Assembly (NCBI GenBank): GCA_964577175.1
Contig: CAZNYC010000066.1
Location: 1 to 21,659, forward strand
DNA length: 21,659 nt
Origin: BS750m-G62 sp964577175
GTDB lineage: Bacteria > Planctomycetota > Phycisphaerae > FEN-1346
Direction: 5' to 3'
Positions 15,822 to 21,659 of this stretch are shown one piece after another. Position 1 is the first letter of the stretch. Each line of letters begins with the position of its first letter. The notes beneath the pieces were generated by a model. That model did not search any database, was not told the origin of the DNA, and was given only the letters and a program-made list of their open reading frames with translations. Position numbers and translations under genes: made by a program.

Positions 15822-17600
15822 TTACTTCGCGTACTGCTTCTCAAACGCATCGAGGTCGGCGGCGACCTTGGCCTCGAACGCTTCCAGGTCCTCCAACTCC
15901 TCGTTGCCGTAGGCGCCCTTGGCCCGCATGACGTCGGCGATGCACGGCAGGGCGCGGAGTTCGGCGAGCGGGGCGCCGGCCTGGATGCTCTCCCGCCCCC
16001 GCCGGTACACCATCATGATGATCCTGAGCAGCGCCACCTGCCGCTTCGGCGTGCAGTACACGTCCTTCTCGTCGAACGCGCTCTGGGCCAGGAACCCGTT
16101 CTTCAACATCTCGGCCACCAGGAGGACGAGGCGCTGCGTGTCGGGCAGGACGTCGGGCCCGACGAGTTGGACGATCTGCTGGAGCCGCTCCTCCCGCTGG
16201 AGCACGCCCATCGCCTCGCCGCGGAGCGTCTGCCACTCGGGGGCCTGGCGGTCCCACCAGGCGGCCACGTCGTCGGTGTACTCGCTGTAGGAGCGGAGCC
16301 AGTGGATGGACGGATAGTGGCGGGCGTTGGCGAGTTCGGTGTCCAGGGCCCAGAAGCAGCGGATGAACCGGCGGGTGTGCTGCGTGACGGGCTCGGAGAA
16401 GTCGCCGCCGGGCGGGCTGACCGCCCCCACGATGGAGACCGACCCGGGCCCGGCGCCGAGCGTCTCGACCGCCCCGCCCCGCTCGTAGAACTGGGCCAGG
16501 CGCGTCGGCAGGGAGGCCGGGAACCCCTCCTCGGCCGGCATCTCCTCCAGGCGCGCACTGAGTTCCCGCAGCGCCTCCGCCCACCGGCTCGTCGAATCGG
16601 CGAAGACGGCGACGTTGCGGCCCTGGTCGCGGTAATACTCGGCCAGGGTGATGCCCGTGTAGATGGAGACCTCGCGCGCCGCCACCGGCATGTTGCTCGT
16701 GTTCGCGATGAGGATGGTCCGTTCCATGAGCGGCCGGCCGGCCCACGGGTCCACCAGTTCCGGGAACGAGCGCAGGACGTCGGTCATCTCGTTGCCGCGC
16801 TCCCCGCACCCGATGTAGACGATGATGTCGGCGTCCGACCACTTGGCCAACTGGTGCTGCGTGATGGTCTTGCCCGTGCCGAACCCGCCGGGGATGGCGG
16901 CCGTCCCGCCCTTGCCCAGGGGGAAGAACGTATCGATGATCCGCTGGCCCGTCACGAGCGGCTCGGCAACGCGCAGGCGCTCCGCGATGGGCCGGGCGGT
17001 GCGGACCGGCCAGGACTGGACCATCGTCACCTCGCGCTCGCCGCCCGGGGTCTCGACCCGCGCGACGGGCTCTTCGATGGTGTACGCGCCCGGCTCGGCG
17101 AGCCAGGCCAGGCGGCCTTCGATGCCCGGCGGGACGAGGATGCGGTGGCAGACGAGGCCCGACTCGGCCACCTCGCCCAGCACCGTGCCGGGCAGGGCGT
17201 CGGCGCCGGCCTCGGTCTTGGGCTCGAACGGCCATTGCCGGTCGGTATCGAGGGGCGGCACCTTCTCGCCGCGGCGAACCCACGCCCCGTGCCGGTCGCG
17301 GATGGCCCGCAGCGGACGCTGGGTGCCGTCGAAGATGTTGCCCACCAGGCCCGGCCCCAGGCGGACCGACAGCGGCGCCCCCGTCCGGCGGACGGGCGCC
17401 CCCGGGCCGAGCATCGACGTGTCCTCGTACACCTGGATCGTGCCGACGTCGCCGTCGATGCGGACGACCTCGCCCACGAGGCCCAGCCGGCCGACCTCCA
17501 CGACCTCGTACATGCCGGCGGCGCGCAGGCCGGTGGCCCGGACGATCGGCCCCGTCACCCGCGTGACCCGCGCCGCGGCGTGCTGGACGTCGGTACTCAT
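15822..17600 (-). CDS. atpA: V/A-type ATPase catalytic subunit A
   Basis: Catalytic ATPase subunit of the A3B3 head. The ATG at 17600 (GGGAG about 10 nt upstream) gives 592 residues, the family size, and starts right before the beta-barrel (VTRVTGPIVRATGLRAAGMYEVVEVG). An ATG 20 codons earlier reads spacer and is rejected. The P-loop is GGFGTGKT (238-245), where most relatives have GPFGSGKT or GAFGAGKT; Lys244 and Thr245 are intact. GERGNEM (266-272) supplies the catalytic Glu267. The non-homologous A-subunit insert lies at about residues 105-190 (RGEKVPPLDTDRQWPFEP). FADSTSRWAEALRE and PPGGDFSEPVTQHT are conserved A-type phrases. Its stop precedes the repeat tail, so unlike AtpB and AtpE its C-terminus looks native. 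Confidence 0.97.
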   Translation of the reverse strand: MSTDVQHAAARVTRVTGPIVRATGLRAAGMYEVVEVGRLGLVGEVVRIDGDVGTIQVYEDTSMLGPGAPVRRTGAPLSVRLGPGLVGNIFDGTQRPLRAIRDRHGAWVRRGEKVPPLDTDRQWPFEPKTEAGADALPGTVLGEVAESGLVCHRILVPPGIEGRLAWLAEPGAYTIEEPVARVETPGGEREVTMVQSWPVRTARPIAERLRVAEPLVTGQRIIDTFFPLGKGGTAAIPGGFGTGKTITQHQLAKWSDADIIVYIGCGERGNEMTDVLRSFPELVDPWAGRPLMERTILIANTSNMPVAAREVSIYTGITLAEYYRDQGRNVAVFADSTSRWAEALRELSARLEEMPAEEGFPASLPTRLAQFYERGGAVETLGAGPGSVSIVGAVSPPGGDFSEPVTQHTRRFIRCFWALDTELANARHYPSIHWLRSYSEYTDDVAAWWDRQAPEWQTLRGEAMGVLQREERLQQIVQLVGPDVLPDTQRLVLLVAEMLKNGFLAQSAFDEKDVYCTPKRQVALLRIIMMVYRRGRESIQAGAPLAELRALPCIADVMRAKGAYGNEELEDLEAFEAKVAADLDAFEKQYAK

Positions 17601-17653
17601 GCCCTGCTGCTCCCTTCGGCGTTTACTGGGCGGGGCAAACCTCATGCCCGCGT

Positions 17654-17771
17654 TTGTCATTCTGAGGTGTCGTGGTGTACCGCGACACCGAAGAATCTCG
17701 CCTTGATCGTTGCCGTTTTGCCGTCTCGCACGGCGAGATTCTTCGCTCGCTACGCCCGCTCAGAATGACAA
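17654..17771. repeat. Inverted-repeat element, copy 5 (E/A junction)
   Basis: 118 bp with perfect 13-bp ends TTGTCATTCTGAG (17654-17666) and CTCAGAATGACAA (17759-17771), inner arms GAAGAATCTCGCC and GGCGAGATTCTTC, and an extra sub-stem GGTGTCG/CGACACC in the left half. The best-preserved copy in the window. Confidence 0.9.
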
Positions 17772-17776
17772 CCCAC

Positions 17777-17793
17777 CCGGGCTGAAGGCCCGG
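17777..17793 (-). repeat. CCGGGCT-GAA-GGCCCGG hairpin after atpE
   Basis: Seven-base-pair stem with one G-T pair, 4 nt past the atpE stop; same module as after atpB and atpA. Confidence 0.75.
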
Positions 17794-17797
17794 TCCT

Positions 17798-18475
17798 TCA
17801 TGATTGAGTGTTGGGTGTTTCTTGTTCATGATTGTTCTTTTGCCGCTTGCCGAGCAGTCCGGTCTCCGCCGCCACCCGCCGCCGCAGCGCCGGCCAGAGG
17901 CGCTCCAGGCGCGCCGCGAGGCTGTTGTCCCACCGCTGCCGTCCCTCGGCGTCGCGGACGATGACGCCGCCGGCGATGTCCGCCGGCTCGGCCGCCGGGG
18001 CCACGTCGAGCCCTTCGCGCCCGTCGCGGTCGCGGACGGCGGCCGCCAGGTCCGGCCCGAGCGTGTCGCGGTCGGCCTCGGCCAGTTCCAGGACGAACGT
18101 CTGCCCGTCCATGGCGGCGAGGGCCTCGCCGGCGAGGCGCACCAGCGCCGCGCGGTAGTCGTACCCCTGGCGGGCGAGGAGCCGCTCCCGCGCCGCCGCG
18201 CGGATCCCCTCCAGCGCCTCCTCGATGCGGGCGGCGCGCATGCGGCCTTCCTCGACGGGCACGGAGGCGAGGGTCCGCCGGCGCCGGCGGTCGGCCTCGG
18301 CGCGGGCCTTGTCGAGGCGCTCGGTGCGGTCGGCCTCGGCCTCGCGCTCGGCCTTCTCGATCGTCGCTTTGGCGTCGCGTTCAGCCCGGCGGCGCAGACG
18401 GTCGGCCTGCCGGCGGGCGTCGGCCAGGATCTCGTCCGTCAGGACCTGCTGCGGGTCCGCGCCCTCGTCCGTCAC
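17798..18475 (-). CDS. atpE: V/A-type ATPase subunit E (peripheral stalk)
   Basis: Peripheral-stalk subunit that holds the A3B3 head against rotation. The GTG start overlaps the atpF stop (GTGA). The 225-residue protein has a long charged N-terminal helix (about residues 12-70, LRRRAERDAKATIEKAEREA and similar) and a C-terminal globular domain (about 105-200) with the family phrase DIAGGVIVRDAEGRQRWDNSL followed by ARLERLWPALRRRVA. The last dozen residues (KNNHEQETPNTQS) are encoded by the same A-rich repeat tail found after atpA and atpB, so the natural end was probably near GLLGKRQ. No separate G/H subunit partner gene is visible in the window. Confidence 0.92.
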   Translation of the reverse strand: MTDEGADPQQVLTDEILADARRQADRLRRRAERDAKATIEKAEREAEADRTERLDKARAEADRRRRRTLASVPVEEGRMRAARIEEALEGIRAAARERLLARQGYDYRAALVRLAGEALAAMDGQTFVLELAEADRDTLGPDLAAAVRDRDGREGLDVAPAAEPADIAGGVIVRDAEGRQRWDNSLAARLERLWPALRRRVAAETGLLGKRQKNNHEQETPNTQS

Positions 18476-18804
18476 GCCCTTGCCTCCTCCTGCTCCTGTC
18501 CGATGCGGATGCCGACCGCCTCCTGGACGAACTGCCGCAGCGTCTTGCGACCGGGCATCCGGCCGGCGGGGCCCGGCACCTCGACGAGGAGCGGCCGGGC
18601 GCGTTCCATGCGATGCGCATCGACCGCCTCGCGGATGCCGGCCGCCACCTCGTCGGTCAGGACGACGATACCGAGGTCCGGCCGCCGGGCCGCACGCTCC
18701 AGGGCGTCGGCGGCCTCGGCGTCGGAGTCGACGGCCTCGCCGGCCACGCCCGCCAGGCGGAACCCGCGGACGGTATCGGCATCGGCGATGCAGTAGAACT
18801 TCAC
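18472..18804 (-). CDS. atpF: V/A-type ATPase subunit F
   Basis: Small central-stalk subunit with a Rossmann-like fold that binds subunit D. The 110-residue length is normal (about 100-115). It starts FYCIADADTVRGFRLAG, typical of the family's first strand and loop, with DLGIVVLTDEVAAGIRE and RARPLLVEVPGPAGR later. The start is GTG at 18804 with AAGGAGG 5 nt upstream (18810-18816). Its stop overlaps the atpE start by 4 bases. The first 14 coding bases and the leader lie in a 55-base segment repeated exactly on the far side of the adjacent N run. Confidence 0.93.
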   Translation of the reverse strand: MKFYCIADADTVRGFRLAGVAGEAVDSDAEAADALERAARRPDLGIVVLTDEVAAGIREAVDAHRMERARPLLVEVPGPAGRMPGRKTLRQFVQEAVGIRIGQEQEEARA

Positions 18805-18845
18805 CTCAACCTCCTTGCGCGGGGTGGCATGCTTTTGCGGAGCAA
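18791..18845. repeat. 55-base segment duplicated across the gap, left copy
   Basis: Identical over all 55 bases to 18946-19000, and it abuts the N run. It contains the atpF start, its Shine-Dalgarno, and half of a GCTTTTGC/GCAAAAGC palindrome. Equal length and exact abutment suggest two contigs sharing one assembly k-mer. Confidence 0.85.
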
Positions 18846-18945
18846 NNNNNNNNNNNNNNNNNNNNNNNNNNNNNNNNNNNNNNNNNNNNNNNNNNNNNNN
18901 NNNNNNNNNNNNNNNNNNNNNNNNNNNNNNNNNNNNNNNNNNNNN
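18846..18945. other. Assembly gap (100 N) between atpK and atpF
   Basis: Exactly 100 N flanked by the same 55 bases on both sides. Most simply the two contigs overlap by 55 bases and nothing is missing. Confidence 0.85.
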
Positions 18946-19000
18946 CAGTAGAACTTCACCTCAACCTCCTTGCGCGGGGTGGCATGCTTTTGCGGAGCAA
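18946..19000. repeat. 55-base segment duplicated across the gap, right copy
   Basis: Copy of 18791-18845. The aborted atpF-like start in it (GTG at 18959) is not a second gene if the gap is an assembly overlap. Confidence 0.8.
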
Positions 19001-19003
19001 AAG
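18983..19003. repeat. GCTTTTGC-GGA-GCAAAAGC palindrome
   Basis: Perfect 8-bp stem with a 3-nt loop between atpK and atpF, just downstream of the exact 55-base overlap's centre. It probably belongs to a dispersed palindrome family, which would explain why assembly broke here. Confidence 0.6.
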
Positions 19004-19017
19004 CACGCGCCCCGGGC

Positions 19018-19071
19018 GAGCGCGGCGGGTCTCCGTACCCGCCGCGCGGTCGGTACACAGACCGACCGCGC
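19018..19071. repeat. Dispersed repeat and 11-bp stem-loop between atpK and atpF
   Basis: 19018-19039 equals 8276-8297 over 22 bases. It runs into a perfect stem GCGCGGTCGGT (19044-19054) and ACCGACCGCGC (19061-19071) with a 6-nt loop, 13 nt past the atpK stop. There is no T-run. It could moderate read-through from atpK into atpF or shield the atpK mRNA, whose product is needed in many copies. Confidence 0.75.
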
Positions 19072-19084
19072 TCCGCCCTCCGTC

Positions 19085-19468
19085 TTACATCTTCGCCAGA
19101 AGCATCATCGCGACGGCAAAGCCGAGGACGGCCAGGCCCTCGGCCAGGGCGACGAAGAGCAGGCTCCGGGTCAGGAGTTCGGGCTTCTCGGCGGCCGCCC
19201 CGATGGCCGCCGACCCCACCTTGCCCACCGCGAACCCGGCGCCCACGATACTGACCGCCGTCACGAACGAGACGGAGGCGGCGATGGCGATGGTCTTGTA
19301 GACGTCGGCCATGTCGGCGGCGTCCGCGGCGCCGGTGACGTCCTCGAGTCCCTCTTCGACCTTCTCGACGGCCGAGGCGTCGGCCTCTGCCGCCCGGGCC
19401 GCCCCGACCGCCAGCACCGCCGGCAGCGCGAGGCCGGCCATCAGCAGTATCCCACGGCAAACGTGCAT
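19085..19468 (-). CDS. atpK: V/A-type ATPase subunit K (membrane c-ring proteolipid)
   Basis: Membrane rotor subunit that carries the transported ion. The 127-residue protein has a cleavable-looking signal peptide (about residues 1-26, ending AARA), a short acidic linker (about 27-55), and one two-helix hairpin (about 58-93 and 101-126) with polar loop AAEKPELL. The ion-binding Glu is Glu110 (FVALAEGLAVLGF). Sodium-type rings normally have Ser/Thr after this Glu and a Gln in helix 1; here Gly follows and Val occupies the helix-1 site, favouring protons. AGGAGGAG lies 4 nt before the ATG and includes the atpI stop, so translation is strong and coupled. A single hairpin makes it the 8-kDa-like type, not the fused 16-kDa type. 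Confidence 0.93.
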   Translation of the reverse strand: MHVCRGILLMAGLALPAVLAVGAARAAEADASAVEKVEEGLEDVTGAADAADMADVYKTIAIAASVSFVTAVSIVGAGFAVGKVGSAAIGAAAEKPELLTRSLLFVALAEGLAVLGFAVAMMLLAKM

Positions 19469-19478
19469 CGGACTCCTC

Positions 19479-21464
19479 CTACCTGTGCGTGTGCGATTCG
19501 GTGTCGGTGCCGGTCAGGCGGAACGGCTCGAAGGCCCGCCCGCCGCCGGCGTGGAACTTGCTGAAGAACTCGTACCACTGGAGCCTCAGCGCCTGGACGC
19601 TGGCGATGATGCCCTCCAGGGCGATGGCCATCGCGTTGCCCAGCACGATGACCAGGACGCGGACGGGCCCGCCGACGGCGCCGGCGGTCTTGGCCACTTC
19701 GTCGGCCAGCAGGAAGGTGGCCACCAGGATGGCGGTGTGGCTCATCGCGTACGCCGCCAGACGGACGAAACTGATCGTGTTCGAGAAATAGGTCAGGACG
19801 GTCTCGAAGACCTCGACGACCGACTCGAAGATCGTCTCGACGAGGCCGGGCCCGGTTGCCTGCGCCTCGCCCTCGCCGCCGCCCTCGCCGCGGCGGTGGT
19901 ACAGGGCCCGCAGCAGGGGCTCGCGCACGAGCAGCGCCACGAGGGCCCCGACGATGAGGACGGCCAGCAGCCAGTTCAGGTCCGACCGCTGCTGGACGCC
20001 CCACCGCAGGAACAAGGCCACCGAGGCCCAGTAGAAGACGCCGCCCACCACGCCGGTCCGGTCCAGGAACCCCTCCAGCCACTCGCCGCGGCGGAAGCGG
20101 TTGACGATGTTCAGCACCAGGCCGAGCGTAATGACGCCGATGCCGACGACGATGGCCGCCCAGATGAACGCCATCGTGCTCTCGGGGTCGAGCGGGCTGT
20201 GCCAGAGGGCGAGGCCCTCCAGTTCGATGCCGAAGCACTCGCCGTAGACGAAGCCGAAGACGATGCTGGCGGCCCCGGCGGCCGTCAGCAGGACGCCGCC
20301 GTCGCGAACCTTCCGCGACGTGCCGTAGAGCACCCCCAGCAGACCGCCCACCGCCAGGACGCCGCCGTGACCGATGTCGCCGAACATCATGCCGAACATC
20401 CCCAGGAACGTGATCGCGACGAAGAGGGTCGGCTCCAGGTCGCGGTACCCCGGCAGGCCGTACGCCGCAACGAGCATCTGGAACGGCCGGAGCAGCCGCG
20501 GGTGTTTCAGGAGGACGGGCACCTCCTGTTCCGGCACGTCGCCGGCGTCGGCGGTCTCGATGACGCAGCGGTTGCCCACGAGGTCGCGGAGGCGGCGCTC
20601 GACGAGCGACACCTCCTCGGCGGGCACCCACCCGGTGATAAGCGCGGTGGCGCGGGTCCGGGGGAAGTTCTCCTCGGCCTCCAGGATGCGGCGTTCGGTG
20701 CGGACGACGGCCCGGACCTCGCCCAGCACGGGGGCGACCTCGCCGGCCAGGCGGTCGAGGGCGGCGGCGACCCGTTCGAGTTCGGCGGCCAGGGCGTCGC
20801 GGCGCCGGCGGAGACCGTCGGCGACGTCGGCCAGGCTGCCTCCGCCCTCGGCCTCCGGCGTCTTGCGGGCGAAGCCTTCCTGCTCCAGGGCGGTCTCCAG
20901 GGCGAAGCGCCCCTTGCGGCTGGTGACGGCCACGAGCCGCTGCTCGCCGCCGGCCGTCGCAAGCGGCACGAGGACGACGTTCTCGCCGACCTCGTCGGCC
21001 AGGTCCGCGAGGTTCTCTTCCGGCAAACTCCCGATGGCGAAGTGGAGAAAGGAGAGGCGGCCGAGGTCCTCGACCGGCACCTCGAGCGTCTCGAAGCCCT
21101 CCACCTGGGCCAGCATCGCCGTCGCCTCGCCCCACTGCCGGCGGAGCGAGTCCTGCCGCTCGAGCGGTTCGCGGGCGCGGCGGTCGACGGCGTCGAGGCG
21201 GCGCGCGGCCTCCGCCAGGTCGATCTCCGGGACGGCCTCGGGCAGCGGGTCGGCGACCTGGACGTCCAGCGCGCGGGCCAGGGCCGCGATGCGGTCGAGC
21301 ATGTCGTCGCACCGGCCGAGATCCTCGCTGCGGTCGGGCGGCGGCTCGGGGGCGGTGTCCGGCCCCGGGCGGCTCCGCACGAGGTGGACCGCCCCCAATC
21401 GGCCCAGGCCGCGCAGCACGTCGTGGCGGTCCTGGTCGAGGACCACGACGCTGAGCCGCTTCAT
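19479..21464 (-). CDS. atpI: V/A-type ATPase subunit I (membrane stator, subunit a)
   Basis: Stator subunit that provides the ion half-channels and binds the peripheral stalks. The ATG at 21464 (MKRLSVVVLDQDRHDVLRGL) matches the family start and gives 661 residues; longer in-frame starts up to 21584 add Arg/Pro-rich sequence and are rejected. The cytoplasmic half (about 1-330) has long coiled coils (LRRRRDALAAELERVAAALD). The membrane half has seven to eight helices with the signatures FLGMFGMMFGDIGHGGVLAV and GFVYGECFGIE. The essential Arg facing the c-ring is Arg568 in NTISFVRLAAYAMSHT. The stop lies 10 bases before atpK and its TAG forms part of the atpK ribosome binding site. It is the first operon gene visible; the Shine-Dalgarno is weak (GCGGAA). 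Confidence 0.95.
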   Translation of the reverse strand: MKRLSVVVLDQDRHDVLRGLGRLGAVHLVRSRPGPDTAPEPPPDRSEDLGRCDDMLDRIAALARALDVQVADPLPEAVPEIDLAEAARRLDAVDRRAREPLERQDSLRRQWGEATAMLAQVEGFETLEVPVEDLGRLSFLHFAIGSLPEENLADLADEVGENVVLVPLATAGGEQRLVAVTSRKGRFALETALEQEGFARKTPEAEGGGSLADVADGLRRRRDALAAELERVAAALDRLAGEVAPVLGEVRAVVRTERRILEAEENFPRTRATALITGWVPAEEVSLVERRLRDLVGNRCVIETADAGDVPEQEVPVLLKHPRLLRPFQMLVAAYGLPGYRDLEPTLFVAITFLGMFGMMFGDIGHGGVLAVGGLLGVLYGTSRKVRDGGVLLTAAGAASIVFGFVYGECFGIELEGLALWHSPLDPESTMAFIWAAIVVGIGVITLGLVLNIVNRFRRGEWLEGFLDRTGVVGGVFYWASVALFLRWGVQQRSDLNWLLAVLIVGALVALLVREPLLRALYHRRGEGGGEGEAQATGPGLVETIFESVVEVFETVLTYFSNTISFVRLAAYAMSHTAILVATFLLADEVAKTAGAVGGPVRVLVIVLGNAMAIALEGIIASVQALRLQWYEFFSKFHAGGGRAFEPFRLTGTDTESHTHR

Positions 21465-21659
21465 TTCCGCAGGCCGGAACACGCGGGGCCTCCCTGCGCT
21501 TCGCCCGAAGGGGCGCACCGAGCGCCACCCCCGAGCCCGCCGCGGAAGCGGCGGGTTATCACCATCCGCCATGTCATGTGCCACCGCCGATGAGGATGAC
21601 CGGCTGCTCCCGCAGCCGGCTCGAACGGCAGCCGGCTCGAACGTCGGCCGGCTCGAACG
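21465..21659. other. Leader upstream of atpI with hairpin; no gene visible
   Basis: No supported gene. It holds a perfect 8-bp stem CCCGCCGC (21536-21543), loop GGAA, GCGGCGGG (21548-21555), and a 16-bp tandem repeat at the window end. I recognise no promoter; the operon may start or continue beyond the window. Confidence 0.5.
21615..21659 (+). repeat. 16-bp tandem repeat at the window edge
   Basis: GCCGGCTCGAACG occurs at 21615, 21631 and 21647 with a constant 16-base period, running to the last base. It may continue beyond the window or mark a contig end broken in a repeat. Confidence 0.8.

Larger units (their letters stand above)
17601..17797. other. atpE-atpA spacer with repeat module
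   Basis: 197 bases, no gene. It comprises the GC hairpin just past atpE, one complete inverted-repeat element (17654-17771) and about 50 bases of atpA leader. Confidence 0.75.

Noticed and set aside
14046..17768. Long plus-strand open frames opposite atpB and atpA
   Set aside because: Antisense to two of the best-conserved proteins known; composition is that of reverse-strand GC-rich codons.
18846..18945. A missing V-ATPase C-subunit gene hidden in the gap between atpK and atpF
   Set aside because: The exact 55-base overlap on both sides suggests no missing sequence. It stays open only if reads disprove the overlap.
19044..19071. Intrinsic terminator between atpK and atpF
   Set aside because: Strong stem but no T-run on either strand, and the ATPase genes continue downstream; kept as a repeat/stem-loop.
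19311..21593. Long plus-strand open frame opposite atpI and atpK
   Set aside because: Antisense shadow; the minus strand has clear ATPase motifs and an atpK ribosome binding site.

Overview
The window is GC-rich bacterial DNA from a draft, probably metagenome-derived, scaffold: it holds three runs of exactly 100 N (2230-2329, 10033-10132, 18846-18945), each sitting in repeated sequence. The gene content (V/A-type rotary ATPase, MacA/MacB/TolC-type export operon, secreted TIM-barrel glycosidase, TPR lipoprotein, lipoprotein and Sec signal peptides) points to a Gram-negative-type bacterium. Planctomycetota or a neighbouring phylum is my best guess from the ATPase type, GC content and repeat style, but no marker gene here proves it.

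Layout. 102-3438 (minus): glutamyl-tRNA synthetase gltX, then a TPR lipoprotein with a Lys/Glu/Pro/Ala tandem-repeat tail interrupted by a gap. 3473-3702: an intergenic region with two good divergent sigma70-like promoters. 3699-9732 (plus): a three-component export operon of TolC-like outer-membrane lipoprotein, HlyD/MacA-type adaptor, MacB-type ATPase and MacB-type permease; the two MacB parts are separated by a palindromic repeat. 9733-10307: repeat-rich convergent spacer with a gap. 10308-12443 (minus): a secreted clan GH-A-like glycoside hydrolase bracketed by direct copies of one repeat family. 12758-21464 (minus): a V/A-type ATPase operon in transcription order I-K-F-E-A-B-D, ending in a translationally overlapping UspA-domain gene. 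No C (d) or G/H stalk subunit gene is visible.

The most distinctive feature is the population of short non-coding palindromic elements. At least five full or partial copies of an inverted-repeat element (ends TTGTCATTCTGAG / CTCAGAATGACAA) occur, three of them occupying the successive E/A, A/B and B/D junctions of the ATPase operon. Each of these three is paired with a GC hairpin and a shared A-rich tail. In atpB and atpE this tail has become the C-terminus of the protein. The copy at the A/B junction is itself interrupted by a 95-bp MITE-like insertion with 17-bp terminal inverted repeats and a near-perfect 5-bp target duplication.

Functionally, the export operon would move a substrate across the inner and outer membranes with ATP, and the V/A ATPase couples ATP to ion movement (proton rather than sodium is inferred from the c-subunit residues). 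The TPR lipoprotein and the glycosidase act in the envelope or outside the cell. Coordinates across N runs are nominal because 100 N is evidently a placeholder.
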